Source: Algoriphagus sp. (lineage in GTDB: Bacteria > Bacteroidota > Bacteroidia > Cytophagales > Cyclobacteriaceae). From it: a DNA stretch of 62,897 nucleotides. This document shows positions 18,407 through 28,679 of this stretch, piece after piece. The stretch covers positions 1 to 62,897 of the forward strand of contig NZ_JAQWXX010000103.1 in the NCBI RefSeq assembly GCF_029254265.1, in the 5' to 3' direction. Each line of letters opens with the position of its first letter. Position 1 is the first letter of the stretch. Below the pieces are notes generated by a model. The model was given only the letters and a program-made list of their open reading frames with translations. It made no database searches and was not told where the DNA came from. The translations under genes and the position numbers were made by a program.

Positions 18407-19723
18407 TCAACCAGTAAATATTTTCAGAATATCATTTCCTATCGCAAAGACCATCAAAGCAAGCAAAACTACCATCCCGACTTTCTGAGCATTCTCAAGA
18501 AATTTATCCGAAGGAGCCCTACCTGAAATCATCTCATACAATAAGAAAATAACGTGCCCTCCATCCAATGCTGGAATCGGAAGTAAATTCATAAATGCAA
18601 GAATCATAGAAATCAAACCGGTAATGCTCCAGAATTTTGTCCAATCCCAGGAATCACCATAAATCTTTGCCATCCCGATCGGTCCAGAAACATTTCGAGT
18701 CGAAACTTCTCCCGTAAACATCTTCCCAAGTGCTTTAGCATTTACAATCACCACACTGAAAGCTCTTTCTGTTCCTTTGGACACGGCTTGTGCAAAACCA
18801 TATTCCCTGCGAACAGGCTCAATCAAAGGCTTAACCGCAATATCAATCGTCCCACGCTCTGTTACGGCTACTTGTGTAAAAGTGGTGTCACCATTAGACA
18901 GCAGGGTAATTTCAGCTTCTTGACTTTTAACTTTTGCGAGCTCGGATTGCAACTCGTCAAAATAATTCACAGGATTACCATTTACAGCCAAAATCTTGTC
19001 TTCAACGGTGATCCCAGCTTGATCTGCTGCGCCGCCTTTATCAATAACTGACAGTGCAAAGGGATATCGAATTTCAACGAAATTACTTAACGCTTCTTTG
19101 CTGTCAAATGAATTGATAAATCCACGAGGAATATCGATTTTCATTTGCTGGCCATCACGCTCAATTGTGTAAAAACCATTTTCACTCAACAAAGCCGATC
19201 CACTACTCAGATCATTAATTGAAGTATAAGGTTCTCCGCTGATATCCAGAATTCTATCACCAGTCTTAAGACCAATAGATTGTCCGATATCATACGCTAC
19301 AATACCATTTTCCACGACTTGATCTCTGGAAAAATAGGTCTCCCCATTATTATAAACCAGGTAGACAAAAATGATGATACCTGTAATCACATTGACGATT
19401 ATACCTCCGAGCATGACAATTAATCTCTGCCAGGCAGGCTTTGATCTAAATTCCCAAGGCTGAGGTTCTGCAGACATTTGATCCGAATCCATAGATTCAT
19501 CAATCATCCCAGAAATCTTTACAAATCCTCCCAAAGGAATCGCTCCTATGGAATATTCTGTTTCTCCCCATTGGAATCCCGCAATTTTTGGAGGAAATCC
19601 GATCGAGAACTTCTCTACCCGCATGCCAAACATTTTGGCGGTAAGCAAGTGGCCCAACTCATGTAATCCAACCAGGATGGATAATCCCAGCAGCAATTGG
19701 CCCACCATTATTAAAGTATCCAT
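18407..19723 (-). CDS. rseP: RseP-type site-2 intramembrane metalloprotease (M50)
   Basis: 438 aa. The zinc-binding HELGH is in TM1 (VGLHELGHLLTAK, residues 20-25). The second active-site segment is LLPIPALDGGH near residue 380. Two PDZ domains lie between, one after TM2 near 130-200 and another near 205-280 (VIDKGGAADQAGITVEDKI). RseP cleaves anti-sigma factors and remnant signal peptides in the inner membrane. Its start overlaps the dxr stop by 1 nt (TAATG), suggesting translational coupling. The dxr-rseP pairing is common in bacteria. Confidence 0.95.
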   Translation of the reverse strand: MDTLIMVGQLLLGLSILVGLHELGHLLTAKMFGMRVEKFSIGFPPKIAGFQWGETEYSIGAIPLGGFVKISGMIDESMDSDQMSAEPQPWEFRSKPAWQRLIVMLGGIIVNVITGIIIFVYLVYNNGETYFSRDQVVENGIVAYDIGQSIGLKTGDRILDISGEPYTSINDLSSGSALLSENGFYTIERDGQQMKIDIPRGFINSFDSKEALSNFVEIRYPFALSVIDKGGAADQAGITVEDKILAVNGNPVNYFDELQSELAKVKSQEAEITLLSNGDTTFTQVAVTERGTIDIAVKPLIEPVRREYGFAQAVSKGTERAFSVVIVNAKALGKMFTGEVSTRNVSGPIGMAKIYGDSWDWTKFWSITGLISMILAFMNLLPIPALDGGHVIFLLYEMISGRAPSDKFLENAQKVGMVVLLALMVFAIGNDILKIFTG

Positions 19724-20889
19724 TATTTATTCTTCTTAATTAGTTCTTGTGTAATTTCTCTAGCTCTCAAATCGGTGGCAATGTAATCGTCCAAAGTTGG
19801 ATGAGCAATAAACTCAGCTTTTGCCAATGCTTCCCCTATCAAATCAGACATTTCCAGAAAGCCAACTTCTTCCCTCAGAAAAGCAGCAACGACAATTTCA
19901 TTCGAAGCGTTCAAAATGCAAGGAGCGTTTCCGCCTTTTGCCAAGGCATCAAATGCCAATTGAAGGTTTTGAAAGGTGTTTTTATCAGGTTGCTCAAAAG
20001 TGAGATTAGGATAATTTAAGAAATCAAATCGCTCAAAATCACTTTTCAGTCTATCTGGATAACTTAAAGCAAACTGAATTGGCAAACGCATATCCGGAAG
20101 TCCAAGTTGTGCTTTCAAGGATCCATCTTCAAATTGAACCAGAGAATGAACAATACTTTGCGGGTGCACGATGACATCGATCTGTTCAGTTTTCAACCCA
20201 AAAAGCCATTTAGCCTCAATCACTTCCAACCCTTTGTTCATCAGAGATGCAGAGTCAATGGTGATTTTGGCTCCCATTTCCCAATTAGGATGTTTAAGCG
20301 CTTGGGCCTTAGTGACAGACTTCAGAAATTCCCGATCTTTTCCACGAAAAGGCCCACCGGAAGCGGTTAGGATAATTTTTTCGATGGGATTATGAAATTC
20401 ACCCACTAGGCACTGGAATATAGCCGAGTGCTCCGAATCCACCGGATAAATATTTACGGCATTTTCTTTTGCCAAAGCAGTGATAATTTCTCCAGCCACT
20501 ACCATGGTCTCCTTATTGGCCAGTGCAATTTGTTTACCTGATTTAATGGCATGGACTGTAGGGATCAAGCCAGAATAACCCACCAAAGCAGTAAGTACTA
20601 CATCAATGGTTTCCATTTCCACTACTTGAGCAATTGCCTTTTGTCCAGCAAAGACTTTGATATCTTTTGGAATTAAGGCTTCTTTTACTTTCAGATAGTG
20701 CTGCTCATTTCCAATTACTACAGCGTTTGGGTTGAACTCCAAAGCTTGTTCGATCAATAAGTCAGCATTATTTTGAGCTGTAAGCACTTCAACTTGAAAG
20801 TCGGAAGCATGTTGGCGGATCACCTCTAGAGTTTGGGTACCTATACTTCCGGTACTACCTAAAATGGCTACGCGCTTGGGTTCTGTCAT
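19723..20889 (-). CDS. dxr: 1-deoxy-D-xylulose-5-phosphate reductoisomerase
   Basis: 388 aa, the usual length. NADPH-binding ILGSTGSIGTQTL is at residues 9-21, the metal-binding region DSEHSAIFQCL is near 150, and the flexible loop and active-site segments TASGGPFRG and MNKGLEVIEAKWLFG follow. The enzyme makes 2-C-methyl-D-erythritol 4-phosphate, the first committed step of the MEP isoprenoid pathway, in the cytoplasm. It is translationally coupled to rseP. A terminator-like hairpin lies in its leader at about 20910-20943. Confidence 0.96.
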   Translation of the reverse strand: MTEPKRVAILGSTGSIGTQTLEVIRQHASDFQVEVLTAQNNADLLIEQALEFNPNAVVIGNEQHYLKVKEALIPKDIKVFAGQKAIAQVVEMETIDVVLTALVGYSGLIPTVHAIKSGKQIALANKETMVVAGEIITALAKENAVNIYPVDSEHSAIFQCLVGEFHNPIEKIILTASGGPFRGKDREFLKSVTKAQALKHPNWEMGAKITIDSASLMNKGLEVIEAKWLFGLKTEQIDVIVHPQSIVHSLVQFEDGSLKAQLGLPDMRLPIQFALSYPDRLKSDFERFDFLNYPNLTFEQPDKNTFQNLQLAFDALAKGGNAPCILNASNEIVVAAFLREEVGFLEMSDLIGEALAKAEFIAHPTLDDYIATDLRAREITQELIKKNK

Positions 20890-20909
20890 TCGTTTGGATT
20901 TTGATCAAA

Positions 20910-20943
20910 TAAAAACCTTCTCAATTTGCAGAAGGTTTTATTA
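20910..20943 (-). terminator. Terminator-like hairpin in the dxr-htrA divergent gap
   Basis: AAAACCTTCT / AGAAGGTTTT with an 8-nt loop. On the minus strand it is followed by TTTATTTG. No gene ends here; the neighbours are divergent, so it sits in the dxr leader. It may be an attenuator, or the end of an unannotated small transcript from 20945-21111. Confidence 0.5.
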
Positions 20944-21111
20944 TCAGGCTGACAAAATTACAAGATGCCTAGACTTTTTACATACAATTCGGCAGTTTTT
21001 CCGAAATGGGCTGATTTTTGTCCAAATGAGGATCAGTTCAGAAGGAATACTTCTTAAAAAATGTGAATCACTCGATCAACGACGAGTTCTTCCCGTCAAA
21101 AGAAAAAGCTT

Positions 21112-22557
21112 ATGAATAATTCAATCAAAACAATCGGAATCTCTTTTTCCATGGGCCTTTTAGGCGCAGCTATTTGGACCAATTTCTTTTTAAATGATCC
21201 GAAAACTGGGATCATGCTAGAAAATCGGGATTCTCAAGAGATAAGTTTTACCAATCAATTTGCAAGTGGAAATGAGTCTACTTTTCGAAACGACCCTCCT
21301 ATCTCATTTGTAGAGGCTTCAGAAAACAGCACAGAATCCGTGGTGTTTATCAAAAATTTTTCCGGAACAGACCCCAGAAGATATAGTATGTTTGACTATT
21401 TTTTTGGAAACGGGCCCTCACAACAAGTAAGTACTGGATCAGGCGTAATCATTTCGGAGGATGGCTACATTGTTACAAATAATCATGTAATTTACAGAGC
21501 AGAAACAATTGAGGTAATTCATAAAAAAAGAACCTATACCGCTCGATTAGTTGGGACAGATAAAAACACGGATATCGCCGTATTAAAAGTTGAAGGGGTA
21601 AAACTTCCGGCCATCAAAAAAGGAAGCAGCCGTGATTTGAAAATAGGAGAATGGGTGCTTGCAGTCGGAAATCCATTTAACCTGACCTCCACCGTGACCG
21701 CTGGTATAGTATCTGCTAAAGAGCGGCAGATCAATATTCTTGGTGGTGATTTCCCGTTGGAAAGCTTTATCCAAACTGATGCCCCAATTAACCCAGGCAA
21801 TTCTGGAGGAGCTTTGGTGAATATCAGTGGGGAATTGGTAGGAATCAATACAGCGATCCTATCAAGAACAGGCTCATACACGGGCTATGGATTTGCAGTC
21901 CCAGTAGATATAGCGATGAAAGTAGCAAATGACTTGATCCAATATGGAGAGGTTCAAAAGGCAATACCAGGAATCGAGGCAGTAGAAATCACGCCTGAAC
22001 TTGCAGAAGAAATGAAGCTAAACACCCTGGATGGAGTCATCGTATTGCACGTGCTCAAGGATGGGGCTGCCTACCAAGCAGGAATACAGAAAAATGACGT
22101 CATCACAAAATTAGGAGATCAAGCTATCACCGGAATGGGAAGTTTTGAGGAAGCCCTATCTTATTATTATCCTGGTCAAAAACTAACGGTATCTTTTAAT
22201 AGAGGTGGTTCCACAAAGACTACACAGCTTATTCTTCAGAATTTAGAAGGTGGGGAAGGCGTGCTCAAGCGAGAGTATTTCAGTTCGGCCATCCTTGGAG
22301 CTAGGCTAGAGGCTGTAAATGCGATCGAAAAAGATCGATTGGGAGTTGATTTTGGTGTAAAAATCACAGCTTTGACTCGTGGATATTTAAGAGATCTTGG
22401 GTTGCGAGACGGGTTTGTGATCACTCAAATCAATCGTGAGTCTGCTAAAGACCCCAAAATAGTCGGTAAATACTTAGAGGAATTCAGCGGAAAATTACTT
22501 TTGGAGGGAGTAGCTCCAAATGGGCAGCCATTTATGCAAAGCTATAATGTGAGATGA
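21112..22557 (+). CDS. Periplasmic trypsin-like serine protease, HtrA/DegP family (copy 2)
   Basis: 481 aa with an N-terminal hydrophobic anchor or signal (IGISFSMGLLGAAIWTNFF). Catalytic His is in TNNHVIYRAETI, Asp in NTDIAVLKVEG, Ser in NPGNSGGALVN. A PDZ domain begins near PGIEAVEITPELAEEM, and a second PDZ-like segment follows (FGVKITALTRGYLRDLG). It is clearly a paralogue of the 4303-5799 protease and probably works in envelope quality control. A short gene for an HI0074-type protein follows after 48 bp and may be co-transcribed. Confidence 0.93.
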   Translation: MNNSIKTIGISFSMGLLGAAIWTNFFLNDPKTGIMLENRDSQEISFTNQFASGNESTFRNDPPISFVEASENSTESVVFIKNFSGTDPRRYSMFDYFFGNGPSQQVSTGSGVIISEDGYIVTNNHVIYRAETIEVIHKKRTYTARLVGTDKNTDIAVLKVEGVKLPAIKKGSSRDLKIGEWVLAVGNPFNLTSTVTAGIVSAKERQINILGGDFPLESFIQTDAPINPGNSGGALVNISGELVGINTAILSRTGSYTGYGFAVPVDIAMKVANDLIQYGEVQKAIPGIEAVEITPELAEEMKLNTLDGVIVLHVLKDGAAYQAGIQKNDVITKLGDQAITGMGSFEEALSYYYPGQKLTVSFNRGGSTKTTQLILQNLEGGEGVLKREYFSSAILGARLEAVNAIEKDRLGVDFGVKITALTRGYLRDLGLRDGFVITQINRESAKDPKIVGKYLEEFSGKLLLEGVAPNGQPFMQSYNVR

Positions 22558-22605
22558 TGATGCCTTTTTAAAGAATTTTAGTACCTTTTTAAAAAGATCA
22601 CTAAT

Positions 22606-23022
22606 ATGAAATTTCTCCCAAAAAGCTGCGAAGACTGTCTCAGTGAATTTTCTACTGCACTTGATGACTTACGGACATTTATCAAACGTGCTAAAAATGG
22701 AAACTTGACAGAAGCTCAATCACGAGAGTTGATCATCAACTTTGAAGTTACTCATGAGTTGGCTCTAAAAGTTCTTACCGCCTATTTCAAAAAAGAGGAG
22801 AAAGGACCGTTTACAGGCTCAAGGGATTTAACTGTTGAGGCTTTTCATGCTGATCTGATCGATGATGGTAAGTCTTGGCTGGACATGATTATTGATAGAA
22901 TCCAGTACAATCCAATTTATGCTATAGATACCCAAGGGAAGTTTTTAGATAATATTCAGAAAAAATATCTGAGACTTTTGGATCGTTTTGAAAACACGAT
23001 GGAGAAAAAAATGGAAGCCTAG
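22606..23022 (+). CDS. HI0074-family nucleotidyltransferase substrate-binding protein (HEPN-like), orphan
   Basis: 138 aa, all helical. The segments NFEVTHELALKVLTAYF, AFHADLIDDGKSWLDMIIDR and KYLRLLDRF match the HI0074/PF08780 helical bundle. These proteins normally pair with a small MNT-type nucleotidyltransferase (HI0073) encoded next door. No such gene is adjacent here. In the family the helix after the conserved DR usually carries RNxxxH; here the stretch reads DRIQYNPIY, so the His is absent. The product may be a non-catalytic member with another partner. Confidence 0.78.
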   Translation: MKFLPKSCEDCLSEFSTALDDLRTFIKRAKNGNLTEAQSRELIINFEVTHELALKVLTAYFKKEEKGPFTGSRDLTVEAFHADLIDDGKSWLDMIIDRIQYNPIYAIDTQGKFLDNIQKKYLRLLDRFENTMEKKMEA

Positions 23023-23049
23023 TATCGAATCAGCTGATATAACGCCGAT

Positions 23050-24465
23050 TTAATAAGATCGCATCTTGAATTTCTTCTTCAATTCGTTTACTGCGTTTCG
23101 AAATGAGGAATCCGTCTCCATGATATCGTTGACAGTCGTGATTGCATGAATAACAGTAGAGTGATCTCTTCCACCAAAATGATACCCAATCGACTTAAGC
23201 GAATGATTTGTGAATTCTTTGCAGAAATACATGGAAACTTGACGAGCTACTACGATTTCTTTCTTTCTGGTTTTTGCTTTTAGATCTTCGATTGCAATGC
23301 CATAATATTCGGCAACTGATTTCTGGATAAAATCAATTCCCACCTCAGTTTCAATATCCTTGATGATATTTTTCATCACGGTCTTAGCCAATTCCAAACT
23401 GATTTCGACACGATTCAAAGATGCATGAGCAATCAAAGAAATCAGGATACCTTCCAATTCTCTGACGTTGGTATCCACCGTGTAGGCCAAATATTCTACC
23501 ACATCATCAGGGATAATAATCCCTTCTGATTGCATTTTCCTTCGAATAATCGCTACTCTGGTTTCAAAATCCGGCATCTGAAGATCAGCTGTCAATCCCC
23601 ACTTGAATCTGGAAAGCAATCGCTCTTCAAGGCCTTTCAAATCCCGAGGAGGACAATCTGAGGTCATGATGATTTGCTTTTTACTTTGATGCAAATGGTT
23701 GAAAATATGGAAAAACATCTCCTGAGTTCGGTCTTTTCCTGCCAAGAACTGAATGTCATCAATGATTAATACATCGACTTGCATGTAGAAATTGGTGAAG
23801 CTTTTGACATTTCCATCCTTAATCGAATCCATGAATTGATTCACGAATTTTTCAGAAGAGACATAAAGCACAAATTTATCCTCAGGACCATTTTTGATCT
23901 CATTACCGATCGCCTGTACAAGGTGGGTTTTCCCCAGACCAACTCCACCATATACCATAAGTGGGTTGAAAGAAGTAATCCCAGGTTTGGTTGCCACTGC
24001 AAAACCTGCAGACCTGGCAAGTCGATTACAATCTCCTTCTATATAGGTAGTAAAAGTATAAGTAGGATTTAAATTACTGTTTGTAAGTGCCTCTGCATTG
24101 AGCGATTGCATCTCAAAAGGAGTCTTATGATTCTCCTCCACAGTAGGTTTTTTAGAACCCGAATTACCCTGCGGATAGGAGACTACGTAAGGTTGATTCG
24201 ATGAATTACCCTTATCCACTACCACAGCATACTCTAATTTACCTCCCTGACCAAGTGTCGTTTTGATAGCAAGTTTTAAGACTTGAACATAATTATCCTC
24301 CAACCACTCGAAAAAAAACTGGCTAGGCACCTGTATGGTAAGGTTTGTACCTTCCAACTTAACAGGATTGATAGGCTTAAACCAAGTTGAAAAGCTCTGC
24401 TCATTGACGTGCTGTTCAATAACACGTAAACACTCATTCCAAACTGCGGTAGCTTCTGAACTCAT
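23050..24465 (-). CDS. dnaA: Chromosomal replication initiator DnaA
   Basis: 471 aa with all four DnaA domains. Domain I is residues 1-75 (WNECLRVIEQHVNEQSFSTWFKP), followed by a linker to about 130. The AAA+ domain has Walker A GGVGLGKTH near 173-181 and Walker B VLIIDDIQFL. The domain IV DNA-binding helix contains GGRDHSTVIHA. It binds DnaA boxes and opens oriC. It is divergent from mutA, with no dnaN or recF next to it, as is usual in Bacteroidota. Confidence 0.97.
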   Translation of the reverse strand: MSSEATAVWNECLRVIEQHVNEQSFSTWFKPINPVKLEGTNLTIQVPSQFFFEWLEDNYVQVLKLAIKTTLGQGGKLEYAVVVDKGNSSNQPYVVSYPQGNSGSKKPTVEENHKTPFEMQSLNAEALTNSNLNPTYTFTTYIEGDCNRLARSAGFAVATKPGITSFNPLMVYGGVGLGKTHLVQAIGNEIKNGPEDKFVLYVSSEKFVNQFMDSIKDGNVKSFTNFYMQVDVLIIDDIQFLAGKDRTQEMFFHIFNHLHQSKKQIIMTSDCPPRDLKGLEERLLSRFKWGLTADLQMPDFETRVAIIRRKMQSEGIIIPDDVVEYLAYTVDTNVRELEGILISLIAHASLNRVEISLELAKTVMKNIIKDIETEVGIDFIQKSVAEYYGIAIEDLKAKTRKKEIVVARQVSMYFCKEFTNHSLKSIGYHFGGRDHSTVIHAITTVNDIMETDSSFRNAVNELKKKFKMRSY

Positions 24466-24811
24466 TAGAGAAGATTTCTGAAAAACATTGACCCGAAGGC
24501 GGGTCCAAGGGTGTCAAAATTGAAGAAAATTAAGGTAAATAAAAAATCAAATTCTTTATAAAAATGTCATAATTCTGTAAATCTATACGAAAGCCCGAAA
24601 AAAACTTGGTCTATGGAAATAAACTTGCATAACATTTTTTTTCTCGCGAAAATCACACAAGAATAATAAGCTCCATAATTTCTATTTCTATCCTTTTTAG
24701 ACACGATTAAAATCTTGGAACCCTAATCCACACCGGGGGCTTTAATCATTTCTCTTGGATTTCACTATTTTTGAAAGTAAGTGCCAAATAAGCCTTAATC
24801 AAAACCCAAAT
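24466..24811. other. AT-rich divergent gap between dnaA and mutA
   Basis: 346 bp without a supported gene. It contains a mutA promoter element near its right end and one sequence one mismatch from the DnaA box TTATCCACA (TAATCCACA, 24724-24732). A second near-box (24212-24220) lies inside dnaA. I see no cluster of boxes or AT-rich unwinding repeats, so I do not call an origin. Confidence 0.4.
24766..24773 (+). promoter_or_regulatory. -7 promoter element of mutA
   Basis: TATTTTTG matches TAnnTTTG exactly and ends 38 nt before the ATG at 24812. This supports that ATG over the TTG at 24755, which would lie upstream of the predicted transcription start. Confidence 0.5.
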
Positions 24812-26218
24812 ATGATCGAAAGAGATTTTTATCCATTTCCGGATTCTTCATATAACGATTGGATTGAACAGATTCAAAAGGATCTAAAAGGAAAAGATTT
24901 TGATTCAACTCTGACTTCCAAAGTTTGGGAGCACATCAAAATCTCTCCTTGCTATACAAAAGAAGCTGGAAAAGCATTTTCCCATCCTATTTTATTTAAT
25001 CAACCTTCTCCATATCCCGGTCAAAATCCCAGAATCTCGTCAAATGTTGTTTCCATTTTTCCTGAGGATGAAAAATCTGCCAATAAGGAAATTCTTGAGA
25101 CCCTCAACAATGGAGCTGAAGGACTAGTCCTGCACCTCACAGGTATAGAAAACCTCAATCAAATTTTAAGAGGAGTTCTGACAGAATATATTCAAATCTA
25201 CTTCAATCCAATTGATGACCCTGCGGCAATGTTTAGTCAAATCGAAAATTGGATCGAATCGATCAGTTTGCGAACTGACATGCTTAATGGAGGTATTTTA
25301 TGGTCACCTTCCTCCTCGCTATTTATGGGGCATGAGCAGTGGGATCAAGAGATTTCGACTGGAATTAGTCTTTTAAATTATTTCAAAAAGTTCAAGAATT
25401 TCTTCCCTATCACCATTGATCTCGCGCGCTATGCAAATGCAGGAGGTACAGGAATTCAAGAATTGACCTTTGGTCTCGGGGAGCTAGTAGAACTATTGGA
25501 TGCCTTTGTGAGTAAAGGAATATCGGTAAGTGAGGCAATCGAACAGTTTGCTTTTTTGGCTTCTGCAGGTGAATTGCATTTTCCTGAAATCGCTAAGCTT
25601 AAAGTACTCCGGATTCTTATTTCCGAATTGGCTTTAAATCTTGGAGCGTCTAATTCTGAGGATTCATTTCACTTAATCGTATCGACTAGCCTGTGGACAA
25701 AAAGTCGAATGGATAAAAATTCAAATTTGATCCGGCAGACGTATGAAACTATGGCTGGAATAATCGGAGGAGCAAATTCAATTTGGGTAAGGCCGGTATC
25801 AGAAAAAACAGCCTCTGTTCTTGAAAAAAGGATTGCTCGAAACATCCCGATTATTTTGAAAGAAGAAAGTTATCTGGACAAAATCATGGATCCATCCGCA
25901 GGAGCTTATTTTCTGGAGGACTTAGAAAAGCAAATACATGAAAAAGTCTTGGCCCAATTAGCTGAATTGGAAAAAAACGGAGGTTGGAAAGTCAATTTTG
26001 ATTCCCGCATAATTCATGAACAGATCAAATCCACAAGAAACTTCATTCAGGAAAGCGTACTTCAAGGTGATAAAAAACTGGTAGGTGTAAATAAATATCA
26101 AGGGAAAGCAGGTACTGTTGAAAATCTCTCATTTGAAAAAATTGAGGAAAAGGACTTTGAATTACTGCCTTCAAGAGCAAGTTATTTACTTGAAATCCAA
26201 AATTTAGCCAACTCATGA
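24812..26218 (+). CDS. mutA: Methylmalonyl-CoA mutase small (beta) subunit
   Basis: 468 aa from the ATG at 24812 ([17 protein letters not shown]). It is a TIM-barrel homologue of the mutase large subunit without the B12-binding domain; its [17 protein letters not shown] and [14 protein letters not shown] correspond to the large subunit barrel. Together with MutB it forms the heterodimeric adenosylcobalamin enzyme that interconverts (R)-methylmalonyl-CoA and succinyl-CoA. The stop overlaps the mutB start (ATGA), so translation is coupled. Confidence 0.92.
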   Translation: MIERDFYPFPDSSYNDWIEQIQKDLKGKDFDSTLTSKVWEHIKISPCYTKEAGKAFSHPILFNQPSPYPGQNPRISSNVVSIFPEDEKSANKEILETLNNGAEGLVLHLTGIENLNQILRGVLTEYIQIYFNPIDDPAAMFSQIENWIESISLRTDMLNGGILWSPSSSLFMGHEQWDQEISTGISLLNYFKKFKNFFPITIDLARYANAGGTGIQELTFGLGELVELLDAFVSKGISVSEAIEQFAFLASAGELHFPEIAKLKVLRILISELALNLGASNSEDSFHLIVSTSLWTKSRMDKNSNLIRQTYETMAGIIGGANSIWVRPVSEKTASVLEKRIARNIPIILKEESYLDKIMDPSAGAYFLEDLEKQIHEKVLAQLAELEKNGGWKVNFDSRIIHEQIKSTRNFIQESVLQGDKKLVGVNKYQGKAGTVENLSFEKIEEKDFELLPSRASYLLEIQNLANS

Positions 26219-28347
26219 GACCAGATTTTAAAAATTGGAAAACTAAAGTAAGTTCTGTTCCTGAAGTAACGCATTCAGAAAGCTGGGAAACTTCAGAGCA
26301 AATCATTGTGTCGCCAGTGGTAGATGAAAAAGTATTTTATCAGCTGAGTCATCTGAATTTTGTGGCAGGCATTCCTCCATATCTCCGAGGCCCCTATTCT
26401 ACCATGTACGTGATGCGTCCTTGGACTATTCGACAGTATGCGGGATTTTCTACGGCCGAAGAATCCAATGCCTTTTACCGAAAAAACCTTGCTGGAGGCC
26501 AAAAAGGTCTTTCAGTTGCTTTTGATTTAGCCACACACCGCGGTTATGATTCGGATCATCCAAGAGTAGCTGGAGATGTAGGTAAAGCTGGAGTCGCTAT
26601 TGATTCTGTCGCAGATATGAAAATTCTGTTTGATCAAATTCCGCTTGATCAAATGTCGGTCTCAATGACTATGAATGGGGCAGTAATTCCAGTTTTGGCA
26701 TTTTACATCGTAGCGGCAGAAGAACAGGGAGTCCCTCCTGAAAAGCTGAGTGGAACAATCCAAAATGATATTCTGAAGGAGTTTATGGTTCGAAACACCT
26801 ATATCTACCCTCCTCAGCCATCGATGCGAATCATTGCGGATATCTTTGAGTTTACCGCTCAAAAAATGCCAAAATTCAATTCTATCTCTATTTCCGGTTA
26901 TCACATGCAGGAAGCCGGAGCAACTGCTGATATTGAATTAGCCTATACACTTGCCGACGGATTAGAGTATTTGAGAACTGGAATCAAGGCTGGATTGGAT
27001 ATCGATGACTTTGCGCCAAGGCTTTCTTTCTTTTGGGGGATTGGCATGAATTATTTTATGGAGATAGCCAAAATGCGTGCAGCTAGACTGCTGTGGGCGA
27101 AAATCGTAAAACAATTCAATCCGAAATCCGAGAAATCTTTGGCACTTCGAACCCATTGCCAAACCTCCGGCTGGTCTTTGACTGAGCAGGACCCATTCAA
27201 CAATGTAGCCCGAACTGCAATCGAGGCTCTGGGAGCAGTTATGGGACATACGCAATCCCTTCATACAAATTCACTGGACGAAGCCATCGCTTTACCAACT
27301 GATTTTTCCGCTAGAATAGCTCGAAATACGCAATTGATTTTACAGGAAGAGACTGGCGTCACAGCTACCGTGGATCCTTGGGGTGGATCGCATTATGTCG
27401 AATATCTGACAGATCAATTGGTGAACCGTGCCTGGACACTTATTGAAGAGGTGGAAGAATTGGGAGGTATGGCCAAAGCAATAGAGGCCGGACTACCAAA
27501 GCTGAGAATTGAAGAAGCCGCTGCAAAAAAACAGGCAAGGATTGACAGTGGAAAGGATATTATCGTGGGGGTCAATCGATTCCAAGTGGACGAAAAGTCT
27601 GAAATTGAAGTCCGTGATGTAGATAATGAAGCGGTGAAAGAGATTCAAATCGCAAGATTAAATCAGCTCAGAAAGGAACGAGATGAAAAGGCAGTTGCCC
27701 AAAGTCTTGCCGCACTTACGGAAAGTGCAAAATCAGGAAAGGGTAATTTATTGGAACTTGCCATCGAGGCAGCAAGAAAAAGAGCTACTTTAGGTGAAAT
27801 CTCTCTTGCAATGGAGGAAGTTTTTGGAAGACATCAAGCCAAAACTCAATCGATCTCAGGAGTCTATGCATCTGCAATGGAAAATCAGGATTCATTCAAA
27901 AAGGCTACAGAATTATCTGAAAAATTCGCGACTCTTGAAGGGCGAAGACCTCGGATTATGGTTGCCAAAATGGGTCAAGATGGGCATGACCGGGGTGCCA
28001 AAGTCATTGCAACAGGATTTGCAGATCTAGGGTTTGATGTAGATATCGGACCACTTTTCCAAACACCTCAGGAGGTCGCAGAGCAAGCCATAGAAAATGA
28101 TGTACATATCGTCGGGGCTTCTTCTCTGGCAGCAGGCCATAAAACATTAGTCCCTCAGTTGATTAAAGCTTTGAAAGAACTTGGACGTCCAGATATTATG
28201 GTGGTTGCAGGCGGGGTGATTCCTGCTAAAGACTACCAATTTCTTTATGATGCTGGAGTTGCAGCCATATTTGGACCTGGAACTGTGCTATCCGAGGCAG
28301 CGATCAGGATTTTGGAGAAGTTGATGGAGGACGAACATAAAGCCTAG
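26215..28347 (+). CDS. mutB: Methylmalonyl-CoA mutase large (alpha) subunit
   Basis: 710 aa, the usual length. The substrate-binding TIM barrel covers about 40-560, with [30 protein letters not shown] and [19 protein letters not shown] all typical. The C-terminal B12-binding domain has the DxHxxG motif as [16 protein letters not shown] near residue 590 and [10 protein letters not shown] later. It catalyses radical rearrangement using adenosylcobalamin and feeds propionyl-CoA carbon into succinyl-CoA. It overlaps the convergent AtuA-like ORF by 4 bp. Confidence 0.97.
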   Translation: MRPDFKNWKTKVSSVPEVTHSESWETSEQIIVSPVVDEKVFYQLSHLNFVAGIPPYLRGPYSTMYVMRPWTIRQYAGFSTAEESNAFYRKNLAGGQKGLSVAFDLATHRGYDSDHPRVAGDVGKAGVAIDSVADMKILFDQIPLDQMSVSMTMNGAVIPVLAFYIVAAEEQGVPPEKLSGTIQNDILKEFMVRNTYIYPPQPSMRIIADIFEFTAQKMPKFNSISISGYHMQEAGATADIELAYTLADGLEYLRTGIKAGLDIDDFAPRLSFFWGIGMNYFMEIAKMRAARLLWAKIVKQFNPKSEKSLALRTHCQTSGWSLTEQDPFNNVARTAIEALGAVMGHTQSLHTNSLDEAIALPTDFSARIARNTQLILQEETGVTATVDPWGGSHYVEYLTDQLVNRAWTLIEEVEELGGMAKAIEAGLPKLRIEEAAAKKQARIDSGKDIIVGVNRFQVDEKSEIEVRDVDNEAVKEIQIARLNQLRKERDEKAVAQSLAALTESAKSGKGNLLELAIEAARKRATLGEISLAMEEVFGRHQAKTQSISGVYASAMENQDSFKKATELSEKFATLEGRRPRIMVAKMGQDGHDRGAKVIATGFADLGFDVDIGPLFQTPQEVAEQAIENDVHIVGASSLAAGHKTLVPQLIKALKELGRPDIMVVAGGVIPAKDYQFLYDAGVAAIFGPGTVLSEAAIRILEKLMEDEHKA

Positions 28348-28658
28348 CCAACCTCTATTTCCATTTCTAGTAAAGCGTAACTCAGTGACTTTCCATGGGT
28401 ATCCATACCTATGGAAGTGGTGACTCCAGTGCCAAGGGCTTCAAAACAGGTGAATTGGATTGCATTTAACTCCGGTAAGACATATCGTTTTACCTCCCCT
28501 TGCAACTGGTTTTTTAAATGAATCTTTACTTTTTCGGCAGTTACATTATTTACAAGTTTGGAGAAGTCCTCCGGTTTAAAAGGAATCAAAGAAAGCAAAA
28601 GTGTATTTCCTTTATCCCCAGCTCTACCATGGGCAATGTTGGCAAGTTTTATCTTCAT
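28344..28658 (-). CDS. AtuA-like C-terminal (ferredoxin-fold) domain protein
   Basis: 104 aa. The N-terminus [25 protein letters not shown] matches the domain found at the C-terminus of acyclic-terpene-utilisation AtuA proteins (LADLAHARSGDKGD in relatives). Here it is a separate ORF 21 bp downstream of the DUF1446 gene, so the two chains probably form one complex. The exact reaction is unknown; Atu proteins act on branched acyl compounds. No signal peptide. Confidence 0.75.
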   Translation of the reverse strand: MKIKLANIAHGRAGDKGNTLLLSLIPFKPEDFSKLVNNVTAEKVKIHLKNQLQGEVKRYVLPELNAIQFTCFEALGTGVTTSIGMDTHGKSLSYALLEMEIEVG

Positions 28659-28679
28659 TTTAATGAGTTTTGAGAGTAA

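Noticed and set aside
20864..21115. An 83-codon plus-strand frame spanning the dxr-htrA gap
   Set aside because: It overlaps the starts of both neighbours and the dxr leader hairpin, and encodes nothing recognisable.
22606..23022. A toxin-antitoxin pair of the MNT/HEPN type
   Set aside because: Only the HI0074-like half is present and it lacks the catalytic-type His, so no toxin can be claimed.
24466..24811. Replication origin next to dnaA
   Set aside because: Only one near-match to a DnaA box lies in the gap; no clustered boxes or AT-rich 13-mers were seen.
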